Shown in pieces: positions 6,797 through 15,200 of a stretch of 31,515 bases of DNA. This stretch comes from a virus. The stretch spans positions 1 to 31,515 of IMG/VR virus record IMGVR_UViG_3300006753_000035; one strand, 5' to 3'. The notes under the pieces are model-generated. The model was given only the letters and a program-made list of their open reading frames with translations. It was not told where the DNA came from and did not search any database. Every line of letters begins with the position of its first letter. Position 1 is the stretch's first letter. The translations under genes were made by a program, and so were the position numbers.

Positions 6797-8397
6797 TGCA
6801 CAGGTCTCACCTGAAAGGATATTACGATGCTTGCTCGCAAGAGCGGGACTCTTTTCTACAGAGGGGGCGAGCGTGTGCGGAGTTAACCATCCCGTATCTT
6901 GTTCCTCCTAATGCTCCCGGCCCTAACACAAACTACCCTACTCCCTTCCAAGGCGTTGGGGCCAGAGGGGTAAACAACCTAGCCTCCAAGCTTCTCCTAG
7001 CTTTACTCCCTCCTAACTCCCCCTTCTTTCGGCTGGTCATCGACAAGTATGAGTATGATAAGGCTTCAGAAGGACAGGCAGACCCAGAGCTTAAGACTGA
7101 ACTAGAGAAGGCTTTGGCTGAAATAGAGAGAGCCGTCCAAGCAGAGGTGGAGACAAGTGCAGTCCGAGTGGGAGTCTTTGAGGCTCTAAAGCAACTCATC
7201 GTTGCTGGCAATGTCCTGCTGTATGTCCCTGACAAGGGGGGTGTGCGGGTGTTCAATTTAGACAGGTATGTGTGCAAGCGCGACCCAATGGGTAACGTTC
7301 AGTCCATAATCATTAAGGAATCCCTAGACCCTGACGTACTACCAGAGGTAATCAAGGTTCAGGTGGAAGCTGCAGACCAGCAGCCTGAGACTGCTTACGG
7401 ACAGAAATCGGTTGATGTTTACACGGGAATTTACAGGGAGGGGAAGAAGTGGATAGCTAGGCAGGAGGTTGCTGACATAGAAATCGAATCTGCCTTTGGA
7501 GAGTATGAGATAGATAAGAACCCTTGGATTCCCTTGAGATATACCCGTATTGAGAACGATAACTATGGCAGAAGCTTTGTTGAGGAATACCTCGGAGACC
7601 TACAGTCACTTGAAGGTTTGACTCAAGCTATCGTTGAGGGGGCCGCTGCTGCAGCTAAGGTATTATTTCTAGTAAGTCCCAATGGAACCACACGCCCACG
7701 CACTCTGGCTACTGCTCCTAATGGGGCTATTGTTCAAGGCAATGCGGATGATGTCACGGTCTTGCAGATGCAGAAACACGCTGACTTCAGGGTGGCGCAA
7801 GAAATCATCAACCAAATTAAAGAACGATTAGGCTTTGCCTTCCTAATGAATACCGCCATTCAGAGGAATGGTGAGAGAGTCACAGCCGAAGAGATTCGGT
7901 TTATGGCTCAGGAATTAGAGGATGTTCTCGGTGGAGTGTATAGTATCCTGTCACAGGAGTTCCAAATGCCCTTAGTTAATAGGCTGATGGACAGAATGGA
8001 GAAGGGTGGCCGACTCCCTGCCTTGCCTAAAAAGATTGTTAAACCTACCATTGTTACAGGGTTGGAGGCACTCGGCAGGGGACACGATCTTAATAAATTA
8101 GATATGTTTATCCAAGGGGCAGCACAGTTGTTGGGGGATTCCTTTAAGCAGTACGTTAATATGGGTGATTATCTTAAGAGACGAGCAACCTCGTTGGGTA
8201 TTGATACCGAAGGACTGATCAAGGATGAAGAGGCTATCGCAGAAGAGCAGCGAATGGCTCAGGCCCAGCAGATGGCCCAGCAAGTAGCTCCTAATGTCGC
8301 CAAGGCCGCAGGCGAGATGGCGAAGGAAGACCCAGAGAAACTTCAGTCAATGGCTCAGGCCGTTGGCCAGCAAATGCAGGCACGACAACAGCAATAA
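6796..8397 (+). CDS. Portal (head-tail connector) protein, T7 gp8-like
   Basis: At 533 residues it is almost the T7 gp8 length (536). It forms the dodecameric ring at one capsid vertex through which DNA is packaged and ejected. The N-terminal region with RGRACAELTIPYLVPP, then YPTPFQGVGARGVNNLASKL and LLALLPPNSPFFRL, matches the T7-type portal signature. Later hallmarks are FNLDRYVCKRDPMGN, YGRSFVEEYLGDLQSLEGL and AIQRNGERVTAEEIRFMAQE. The last 70 residues are Gln/Ala-rich (AQAQQMAQQVAPN, MQARQQQ), as in many portals. The start codon overlaps the preceding stop (TAATG). Scaffold follows after seven bases. Confidence 0.96.
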   Translation: MHRSHLKGYYDACSQERDSFLQRGRACAELTIPYLVPPNAPGPNTNYPTPFQGVGARGVNNLASKLLLALLPPNSPFFRLVIDKYEYDKASEGQADPELKTELEKALAEIERAVQAEVETSAVRVGVFEALKQLIVAGNVLLYVPDKGGVRVFNLDRYVCKRDPMGNVQSIIIKESLDPDVLPEVIKVQVEAADQQPETAYGQKSVDVYTGIYREGKKWIARQEVADIEIESAFGEYEIDKNPWIPLRYTRIENDNYGRSFVEEYLGDLQSLEGLTQAIVEGAAAAAKVLFLVSPNGTTRPRTLATAPNGAIVQGNADDVTVLQMQKHADFRVAQEIINQIKERLGFAFLMNTAIQRNGERVTAEEIRFMAQELEDVLGGVYSILSQEFQMPLVNRLMDRMEKGGRLPALPKKIVKPTIVTGLEALGRGHDLNKLDMFIQGAAQLLGDSFKQYVNMGDYLKRRATSLGIDTEGLIKDEEAIAEEQRMAQAQQMAQQVAPNVAKAAGEMAKEDPEKLQSMAQAVGQQMQARQQQ

Positions 8398-8403
8398 TAA
8401 CAA

Positions 8404-9135
8404 ATGGAAAGAGTAACAATCGGAGAAGCAGACACGCCTCCTGATGACCCGCAAGCAGAACCTCAAGCAGAACCTCAAGCAGAAGTTCAAGCAGAGGAGC
8501 CACAGCAGGAGCAACAAGAAGCAAGTGACCGACCAGATTGGTTACCCAATAAGTTTGGTGATGCTGAAGAGCTTGCCAAAGCTTATGGTCAACTGGAAAA
8601 GAAACTTTCTTCTAGACAGGCCGAGGAACAAGGACTCGTTACCCCGACAGACCTTGAAAAGTATGAGGATGAGTACCTCAATAACAACGGGGTTATCGGA
8701 GACGATTCCTACAAAGAACTAGCTAAGAAGGGTATCTCAAGGGAACTTGTGGACTCCTTCATAGAGGGGAGGGAGAAGGTTAGCCAAGATCAAGCTTCTG
8801 CCTTGTTCGATCTCGCAGGAGGTGAGGAGACCTACGCAAGAATGATTGCATGGGCTGGTGATTCCTTGGGTGAACAGGAGATGGCAGCCTTTAACACCGC
8901 TGTGTCAGGCCGAGATATAGGGATGGCCAAGTTGGCAATTCAGGGACTCTCCTCCCAGTTTAGCAAGGTTGATGCGGGTGCTGCCCCCTCTTTACTGCAG
9001 GGTGGCAAGGCTCCAGCAGCCGTAGGCTATGGTTCTACTTATGAAATGCAGGAGGACATGAAGAATCCTCTGTATAAGGCTGGAGACAAGGCGTTCCACG
9101 CAATGGTGGATAAGCGTCTTGCGGTAACAAACTAA
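8404..9135 (+). CDS. Scaffolding (capsid assembly) protein, T7 gp9-like
   Basis: This 243-residue acidic protein lies between portal and capsid genes, where T7 encodes its scaffold gp9 (307 residues). Scaffold guides procapsid assembly and leaves before DNA packaging. The N-terminus is a disordered Gln/Glu/Pro/Ala stretch with a tandem QAEP repeat. RPDWLPNKFGDAEELAKAYG (about residues 44-63) is the typical start of the folded part in T7-like scaffolds, followed by a coiled, charged region (EKYEDEYLNNNGVIGDDSYK) and a C-terminal helix with NPLYKAGDKAFHAMVDKRLA. The end resembles the capsid-binding tail of the family. The stop overlaps the next start by one base. Confidence 0.9.
   Translation: MERVTIGEADTPPDDPQAEPQAEPQAEVQAEEPQQEQQEASDRPDWLPNKFGDAEELAKAYGQLEKKLSSRQAEEQGLVTPTDLEKYEDEYLNNNGVIGDDSYKELAKKGISRELVDSFIEGREKVSQDQASALFDLAGGEETYARMIAWAGDSLGEQEMAAFNTAVSGRDIGMAKLAIQGLSSQFSKVDAGAAPSLLQGGKAPAAVGYGSTYEMQEDMKNPLYKAGDKAFHAMVDKRLAVTN
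8452..8499 (+). repeat. Four tandem 12-nt units in the scaffold gene
   Basis: CAAGCAGAACCT occurs twice in tandem, followed by the diverged copies CAAGCAGAAGTT and CAAGCAGAGGAG. They encode QAEP-QAEP-QAEV-QAEE in the disordered N-terminus of the scaffold. The unit length keeps the reading frame, so copy number could vary without breaking the gene. Confidence 0.9.
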
Positions 9136-9446
9136 TGAAAAAGATACTACTTATCGTTGGTGTAGCGTTGTTCGCAACGACTGCAAGAGCGGAGACCTTT
9201 GGAGCAAGCCTCAAGCCTGTCCCAAATGTCACCTTGTTTGGCCAGACCATCAAGTGGGGCATCCCCTCCTTATGTGTGGGCAAAGCAGCGGGGGTTCTCC
9301 CCGATGCACGAGTGTCTGCCGAAGGGATAAGCCTCAAGCTTCCTTGGCTGGCTGTAGACATCCCCCTCCCCTCCCTCATTCTTGGCTTCAAAACCAACAA
9401 GGTGGAGCTAAAGTTGGGAGAGGTTAACAGAAGTACCCAAGAATAA
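9135..9446 (+). CDS. Secreted small protein of unknown function
   Basis: The 103-residue product starts with a clear Sec-type signal peptide: MKK, a hydrophobic core (ILLIVGVALFA) and a cleavage-like TARA-ETF near residue 19. The mature 84 residues are beta-rich with alternating hydrophobics (VTLFGQTIKWGIPSLCVG, LKLPWLAVDIPLPSLILG) and one Cys. No catalytic motif of muramidases, amidases or peptidases is visible. It begins the group of envelope-directed genes inserted between scaffold and capsid. An envelope role such as lysis timing, superinfection exclusion or receptor masking is plausible but unproven. The start overlaps the scaffold stop (TAATG). I do not recognise the family. Confidence 0.75.
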   Translation: MKKILLIVGVALFATTARAETFGASLKPVPNVTLFGQTIKWGIPSLCVGKAAGVLPDARVSAEGISLKLPWLAVDIPLPSLILGFKTNKVELKLGEVNRSTQE

Positions 9447-9447
9447 T

Positions 9448-9720
9448 ATGCCTGATACACAACTTACTGTGCCGGTGGTAAACGAAGCGGTTAAGAAACC
9501 GGGATATAAATCCACCGAGTTTTATATGAGTATGCTGGCTGTGATCGTTGGGGCCGTTGCTTCCTCTGGAATACTGGAGGGAAGTGACGGTTTGACCAAG
9601 GTTGTTGGCCTTGTTATGGCCGCTTTGGTAGCCCTCGGCTACACAGGCTCTCGTTTGACCCTCAAGAAACTGGACACAGCTAATGGCAACGGCACTACTG
9701 GCAATACTGGCAATTCTTAA
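9448..9720 (+). CDS. Holin-like two-helix membrane protein
   Basis: This 90-residue protein has two predicted membrane segments, at about 26-46 (FYMSMLAVIVGAVASSGIL) and 50-68 (LTKVVGLVMAALVALGYTG), joined by a short EGSDG loop. A Lys-containing cytoplasmic-type stretch precedes the first helix and a hydrophilic Gly/Asn/Thr tail closes the protein. This layout, including the KSTEFYMS entry and the ALGYTGSR exit, fits small holins of marine and other phages that form the lysis hole. The two spanin-like frames immediately following strengthen the lysis reading. The last codons, which encode GNGTTGNTGNS, overlap the next gene. Confidence 0.8.
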   Translation: MPDTQLTVPVVNEAVKKPGYKSTEFYMSMLAVIVGAVASSGILEGSDGLTKVVGLVMAALVALGYTGSRLTLKKLDTANGNGTTGNTGNS

Positions 9721-9865
9721 AGAAATACTTAGTTTACTATGGAATGAGGCTGCTAAACCTGTTAAAGCAACGGTTGCTCCTGCTGTCCCTGCTAGTCTTA
9801 GGGCTGCTTGGAACAAACGGATGCTTGACAAATGGAAAAAGAGTAGTCTTCATTCCGACGAGTGA
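9683..9865 (+). CDS. Putative small inner-membrane spanin-like protein (overlaps both neighbours)
   Basis: A 60-residue frame starts inside the holin gene and overlaps the lipoprotein gene that follows. It has one N-terminal hydrophobic helix (ATALLAILAILKEILSLLW), a Pro/Ala/Val linker, and a basic amphipathic end (AAWNKRMLDKWKKSS). One membrane helix plus a short periplasmic part, nested against a lipoprotein frame, is the layout of Rz/Rz1-type spanin pairs. It is shorter than classical i-spanins and lacks a long coiled coil, and no clear ribosome site is seen, so the function is an inference. Confidence 0.5.
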   Translation: MATALLAILAILKEILSLLWNEAAKPVKATVAPAVPASLRAAWNKRMLDKWKKSSLHSDE

Positions 9866-10010
9866 CGCCTTGGTTCGTTTAGGGCCAGACGTTACAGGCC
9901 GAGTCTATTACTGGGACGGCAAAGAGTGGGAACTCTCTAGAAACAGAGTCACTCTGCCTGAAGGGTGGTTGGCTGGGCCATTAGATTTGCCCGAAGGGGA
10001 CGCTGAATAG
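9744..10010 (+). CDS. Putative outer-membrane lipoprotein, o-spanin-like
   Basis: The 88-residue product has a basic start (MRLLNLLKQR), a long leucine-rich hydrophobic core and a lipobox-like LLGTNGC with the lipidated Cys at position 27. The predicted mature part of 62 residues is globular rather than proline-rich: RVVFIPTSDALVRLGPDVTG, VYYWDGKEWELSRN, VTLPEGWLAG. It lies in a +1-type overlap with the putative inner-membrane partner and follows a holin, which suggests the outer-membrane half of a spanin. The mature sequence is unlike the classical Rz1, so a different surface role is possible. Start choice rests on the signal sequence, since no strong ribosome site is visible. Confidence 0.68.
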   Translation: MRLLNLLKQRLLLLSLLVLGLLGTNGCLTNGKRVVFIPTSDALVRLGPDVTGRVYYWDGKEWELSRNRVTLPEGWLAGPLDLPEGDAE

Positions 10011-10120
10011 CCTGATACGTCAGACAACTTGAAAGCAACCAGAGGGGTTGTTATGTGGTAAGCCCTAGTGAGTGCTAAGGCTGCTTTTAAGTTAAACAAG
10101 ATAAAGGAAAGGAAATTATC
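10011..10120 (+). promoter_or_regulatory. Structured leader upstream of the major capsid gene
   Basis: This 110-nt stretch is the longest non-coding gap in the window. It holds two small hairpins: CAACC/GGTTG at 10036-10050, and a seven-pair stem with one mismatch at 10061-10082 (AGCC-C-TAG against CTA-A-GGCT) followed by a short T-rich run. A purine-rich ribosome site, AAGGAAAGGAAA, precedes the ATG. In T7 the capsid gene has its own strong promoter and an RNase III site here. I cannot identify a phage promoter because no RNA polymerase or second promoter copy is visible. Confidence 0.45.
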
Positions 10121-11320
10121 ATGGCTCTTGGATTCAATTCCCAACTACATGGTGCTTCAAACGTCTTGTCACGCGCCGGTGTTAATCTAACTGGTAGTGA
10201 CTCAACGGAACTCTTCTTGAAGAAATTCGCAGGAGAGGTAATGACGGTCTTCGATGAGAAAAACATCATGAAGCCGTTGCATACCATTAGAACTATTTCT
10301 AAAGGTAAATCGGCGCAGTTCCCAGTAATCGGAACGGCGAACGCAGGATACTATACCCCCGGTACGGATATCCTAAGTGTTAATGAGGATAAGAACCTCG
10401 CAGACGGAGCCTCAACCACTACTGGTTTGGGCAATGGTAACGCAGGGCTTGGTCAGGCTGGTGGCTTGAATCATATGCAGCAAACTGAGGTACTCATTCA
10501 CATTGATAAGATGTTGATGTCTTCGACATTCATTTCATCTATTGATGAGTTGGTGAGTCACTTCGATGTTCGCGCTCCATATACCCATCAACTTGGTGAG
10601 GCTTTGGCCAACGCCTTCGATAGGAATGTGTTGCGTGTTGCTGTCAAGACAGGTGCTAAGAACGGAACGGGGGCAGCCCTTCTTCCTTCTGACGCATGGA
10701 TAACTGATCAAACCAAAAGGGGTTCGGTTGTCTATTGTAAAAAGTCTACTCCAAGTGATCCCGTTAACACGGCGAACGCTGGTGAGACTTTGGAGGACTT
10801 GCTCCGCGAAGCTCCTAAAGCTGAAGCCATTCGGAATGCTCTCTTTGAGTCTGCCCGTTTGTTGGATGAGAAGGATGTTCCTTCGAGTGATCGCTACGCC
10901 ATCATAACTCCTGCTATGTACTACGAGTTGGTCAACAACTCTAGTAACACAGATGTTGTTAACTCTGTTATCAACAAGGATGTTGGTGGAGAAGGTTCAA
11001 TCGCTGCTGGTACGGTTGCTCGTGTCGCGGGTATTACGCTCCTGACTTCGATGCACATTCCGAAGGCCGATGAAACTGGTGTCTTCAACCGCTGGGATGG
11101 TCAGACAGGTAATGATTACCGTCAGAACACCAGTAAATGTGCGGGACTCGTGTTCCAGAAGGGTGGCTTCGCTACGTTGAAGCTGCAAGACTTGACAATG
11201 GAATCGGAGTATCTGATTGCTCGTCAGGGGAACCTGTTTGTTGCCAAGTACAGCATGGGTCATGGGCCGTTACGCCCTGAGTCTGTTGTTGTTTGGTCTG
11301 ACAGCGTTCAACCTAGTTAA
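10121..11320 (+). CDS. Major capsid protein, T7 gp10A-like (HK97 fold)
   Basis: At 399 residues it is somewhat longer than T7 gp10A (345). The N-terminal DSTELFLKKFAGEVMTVFDE and ISKGKSAQFPVIGTANAGYY closely follow the T7 capsid start (LFLKVFGGEVLTAF, SGKSAQFPVLG). Further on, LIHIDKMLMSSTFI, SHFDVRAPYTHQLGEALANA and SDRYAIITPAMYYELVNN match conserved capsid positions. The C-terminal FVAKYSMGHGPLRPESVVVW is the usual closing strand. It has its own leader with a strong ribosome site upstream and a terminator downstream, consistent with very high expression. I see no obvious slippery site giving a 10B-type frameshift product. Confidence 0.96.
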   Translation: MALGFNSQLHGASNVLSRAGVNLTGSDSTELFLKKFAGEVMTVFDEKNIMKPLHTIRTISKGKSAQFPVIGTANAGYYTPGTDILSVNEDKNLADGASTTTGLGNGNAGLGQAGGLNHMQQTEVLIHIDKMLMSSTFISSIDELVSHFDVRAPYTHQLGEALANAFDRNVLRVAVKTGAKNGTGAALLPSDAWITDQTKRGSVVYCKKSTPSDPVNTANAGETLEDLLREAPKAEAIRNALFESARLLDEKDVPSSDRYAIITPAMYYELVNNSSNTDVVNSVINKDVGGEGSIAAGTVARVAGITLLTSMHIPKADETGVFNRWDGQTGNDYRQNTSKCAGLVFQKGGFATLKLQDLTMESEYLIARQGNLFVAKYSMGHGPLRPESVVVWSDSVQPS

Positions 11321-11332
11321 TAATCATTGGGG

Positions 11333-11367
11333 CGTCCCCTCGATGGGAGGGGGCGTTTCCTTTATTT
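11333..11367 (+). terminator. Rho-independent terminator after the capsid gene
   Basis: The arm CGTCCCCTC (11333-11341) pairs with GAGGGGGCG (11347-11355) over nine positions with one G-U, closing a five-base loop. The stem is followed by TTTCCTTTATTTTG. It sits 12 bases after the capsid stop and just before the tail tube A start, matching the role of the T7 T-phi terminator after gene 10, which lowers downstream expression. Confidence 0.85.
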
Positions 11368-11371
11368 TGTT

Positions 11372-12223
11372 ATGGCTTACGGGGTGCTTACATCGAAGCT
11401 GGAGGCAGTAAATCAAATGCTGTCTACTATAGGGCAGGCACGGGTTGCCTCTCTCCAAACTTCAGGCGAAGCTTACGAGGCACAGAAGGTTTTAGAGGAA
11501 GTTGATAAGGCAGTCCAAACGGAGGGGTGGCACTTCAACCGATTCTTTGACGAACCCCTCTCTCTAGGTACAGCTACGATTGGCTGCATCATTTCAGAGC
11601 AACCCTCAACTGCGGTCAACACGGTGACGCTTGGCGGCAGCACCGCCGCTCAACATTTTTTAGAAAAGGGAGAAGCAATCGCAATCGACAGCATTGCTAA
11701 TACAGTAGAGACCGTTAACAGCGATGGTATTTCCTTTGTGGCAGGGACGGCTGCAAGCGGTCAAGTTCTTAGGTATAGCCAACGTATAGCTGCGCCTACC
11801 AATGCGCTACAGCTTGACACTAGCCTGAGCAGCTACTCAAGTCTTGATCCTATTGTTCGTGGAAGATTTCTTTATGATAAATATGATGGGACATACCAAT
11901 TTACTACTGACCTTAAGGTTAACATTGTTTACCAAGTAGCCTTTGAACAGGGTGATGAGGGTGAGCCAGCGTTGCCAGAACATGCTCGTCGATTCATTAC
12001 GATGCGAGCCTCAAGGATTTTTGCACAGAGATATGTTGGTGATCCTCAGTTGTTACAGTTTGTAATCCAAGAAGAGAGAGATGCGTGGACATCGTTTGTG
12101 CAGATCGAAGGCGAAACTGCCGACCACAGCATATTCGGTTCGGCTCTAGCCTACTATACGGTGGAGCGTAACACGACATCGAACGTCAATCCAGTAGGGT
12201 CTCTTTATAGGGTTGTAAAATAA
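11372..12223 (+). CDS. Tail tubular protein A (adaptor), T7 gp11-like
   Basis: The start ATG at 11372 gives MAYGVLTSKLEAVNQMLSTI, which aligns with the T7 gp11 beginning (AVNDILASIG). Frame extension upstream into the terminator is not supported. The T7-like core continues with LEEVDKAVQTEGWHFN, then FTTDLKVNIVYQVAFEQGDE, LPEHARRFITMRASRIFAQR and FVIQEERDAW. At 283 residues it is longer than T7 gp11 (196), with about 70 extra residues between GWHFN and IAAPTNALQLDTS. The protein forms the ring joining portal to nozzle. No normal ribosome site is seen near the ATG, since the U-tract of the terminator lies directly upstream, so expression may be low by design. Confidence 0.9.
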   Translation: MAYGVLTSKLEAVNQMLSTIGQARVASLQTSGEAYEAQKVLEEVDKAVQTEGWHFNRFFDEPLSLGTATIGCIISEQPSTAVNTVTLGGSTAAQHFLEKGEAIAIDSIANTVETVNSDGISFVAGTAASGQVLRYSQRIAAPTNALQLDTSLSSYSSLDPIVRGRFLYDKYDGTYQFTTDLKVNIVYQVAFEQGDEGEPALPEHARRFITMRASRIFAQRYVGDPQLLQFVIQEERDAWTSFVQIEGETADHSIFGSALAYYTVERNTTSNVNPVGSLYRVVK

Positions 12224-15200
12224 TGCCTGTCACCAAGTATGCAGTTACTAATTTGTCACAGGGAGCCAGCCAGCAGGCAGAGTCCCAGCGATTTCCTTCT
12301 CAGGCTACGGAACAAATCAATGGTTACTCGTCCCACATCAAGGGACTAACCAAGCGTCCTCCCATAGAACATCTAGGGGCAATCGACAAGATTACCACCT
12401 CGACTCTCTCTCCCGCTCAGGACTCCTTCTTCCACCTAACGAGCAGAGACAGGCAAGAGCAGTATGCCGTAGTGATAAACAAGGGTGGGCTAAGTATTAC
12501 CACCACGAGCATTGATACCACCACATCATTACCTTTTGGGGAAACCGGTATCATAGGGAGTGCCATTGTATATCAAAACTCTGACACAGAGGATAACACT
12601 CCCTTCTTTACTGCAGGTCAAGTAGTTCAACTGTATGCAACGGAAGGTAGAAGCTCGCTCGTCAAGGGGATTACACTAGGTAAGACTTATTATGTTCATA
12701 GTGAAGGACAGCAGGGCCAAGTTGGAGACAACTACTGGAGATACATCCGCTTAAAGGAGACCAAGGATGCCTCTGTCGCTACAGCCCACCCTGATGTTGG
12801 TGGTTACATAACATTTGGACAGATAGAACTCACCACCCCCGCAATGGGTACGTCTACTGTTAGTGGTGATGAATATAAGGCTGGCTTGTTGGTGGAGTCG
12901 GTGCGAAGAGCCAACGGGTCTTGGATTGACGGTGTGATAACTGTGCGGTTTGGGAGCACCACCAGCGCACAGGGTAACGATTATACAGTCGGCGATCAGA
13001 TTAGGTTCAGGGACTTAAACACAGAGACCTACATAGGAAGCCAGCAAATTCCAGTATTTGCTAAGTATGTCCTGACTAGACCTTGGGAAGACTACCTTCT
13101 CACGCAGCCTGCAAAGACAATGGGCAACACAGCCCTGCGTACCGCTGAGAAAGAGAATAAGTTTTGGCTGATGCAGGGGGGACAGTTCAGGTCATCCGAT
13201 TTCGACGGCTATCGAATAGATGGGGATCAACTAAGGCACATTGATTCTTATAAGGAGAAGTATGCGAAGGGCCATACGCAACATGATTTCATTGGGTGGT
13301 CTGGTGCAGTTGACTCTGCCGATGCTACCGCACAGGTGACGCTTGATGGGGATGAGATTGAGTGGGTTACCGTAGGTTCTAATACTCTGGACTTTCGTAC
13401 TCTGTTCTCTGAGGGCCAGCTTATCAAACTGGGTAGTCATGTTAACGCACCCCGTAGTATTGTAACAAAGGTGGAAGAGCATAAGCTCACCCTTGCAGAA
13501 GCCCCTTATACTGCTGGCGGCGATTACACAGACAGCGATGGTACTAACTTCAACCTGTACTACTGGTCTACCCTATCCACCAAAAAGGTGCGCCTGTTCC
13601 ATGTGTCGGACTACCGACCTACTACAGTTGGAACAGCAACAACCACTTCGACAGCCCATGTAGGGAACGCTCCAGAAAGTTCAATCTTTTATGTGGTGAA
13701 AGAAGGGATTGGCCCTTATGTATTTGATTTGAAAACCGGGGATGAGTACCCCATCGAAGTAGATAATTCGCGGGGAAATCCTTATGATTATTTATCTCAC
13801 ACTACAAACCCAAAGAAAGATTTTGAAGCGGTAACCATAGGGGACACTACCTTCATCGCAAACAAGACTGTCTCTGTGAAACCGGGAGGGTTCGCTCCAA
13901 ACCGAGAGAGGTACGAGGCGTTCATTACTGTTCGACAGGCTGACTATGGTAAATACTACAGGATAAATGTTGGAGACGAGGCTGTTAACCACTCGTTGAA
14001 TCCCGGCGTTACTTTTGAAGAGGAAACAGATGAGACACCTGCCTCAAAAACTAAAGGATTTCTCTATGGAGCAGACGGGGCAAACGCAAACTCTACGTCT
14101 CGGAAAGTTATATGTATTCGGCGAAGGACAGCGGGAGACTTTAACAACTGGTCACTACGGTTTACTCAAAACTGGCACTTCTTTTGGGATCCTGCTGGCG
14201 GCTGGGGTACGACAGAAAATGTTCCTCAAGGTGTAACGGCTGGTAGGTCTACTCCACCACAGGGGGAGGGGCGCACCTTTGCTACCACCTCCATGAGTAT
14301 TGAGAGAGGCGCAGCGATGTACACCACCACTACCGAGTGGGGCCATGTCGTTGCAGATTGGACTCCAGAAGATCAGGACACGGAAACTGTTGCGGTTGCA
14401 TACGACAATGTGCGGCAGGAGATAACTATTTGGGCTAACTTTTATTGGGCCTATGAATACAGGTATGGTAGCCAGACTACCACAACGGTTAAACAGGTTC
14501 TTAATGCCCTTAACAACTCTGGGTTTAACGATCAATGGGAAGCACTACTCTGTGATGACCAAGGTCGAGTAGGCCCAACGACAGACTTAGATGGTAACAC
14601 GGTCGAGGCAGACACAGGTTTTCAAAGCAGTACATTGTCAGAAGAAGATTGGACGTTTACCGATTGTATCTTAGGGAATGACTTTCAGGATAAGGACAAG
14701 GACAACGTTGATGATACCTATAAGGTAGCCGGTAACAGATATACAATAGGGCGCGACTCTGAGACCCGTCAACTCAGGGACATGACGTTCTGGATAAATA
14801 CAGGTGGTAGCTGGTATGACAATTATGATCCTGAAGACTTTGAGGGGGATGTCTTTGAGGGGGGTGGTTTAGAACTCAGCGAGGTTCAGACCGTTAAAGA
14901 CCCCGGTCTTCTGATGCCAAAGACCCCTCCCGGTCGCTTATTCAGAACTGCTGCCTACCATAAGTTTGGTGGGGGCGCAGGAACAGTACCAAAGTTTGAT
15001 CTCACCGATACGGTTGGAACGGGCCAAGGCAGTAATAAGATTGTGGTTTATAATGGTCAGTATTTCTACAAGACTCCTAAGTGGACAGGAGCGACAGGTC
15101 AAGAAGCAATAGGTACACACCGAGTTGCAGAGATGTTGGCCAGCAATGGTCTCATTACCACAGGGAAGTGGTGGGTCACCCCCGCTAAAAAACTGCAGGG

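Noticed and set aside
9035-9460. Minus-strand open frame of 141 residues opposite the scaffold end and secreted-protein gene
   Set aside because: It mirrors strongly coding + strand sequence, shows no family feature, and no other minus-strand gene exists in the window.
9424-9831. Minus-strand open frame of 135 residues opposite the holin/spanin region
   Set aside because: The + strand here has a membrane protein and a lipoprotein with clear features. The antisense product has none and lacks a ribosome site.
11290-11330. A gp10B-type frameshift at the end of the capsid gene
   Set aside because: No slippery heptamer is evident near the stop, and the terminator lies only 12 bases downstream, leaving no room for an extended product.
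11327-11371. Upstream extension of the tail tube A gene to a TTG at 11327
   Set aside because: It would translate through the terminator stem and adds residues with no counterpart in gp11.
14155-14535. Minus-strand open frame of 126 residues opposite the nozzle insertion
   Set aside because: No recognisable domain, and it lies entirely within a well-supported long gene.
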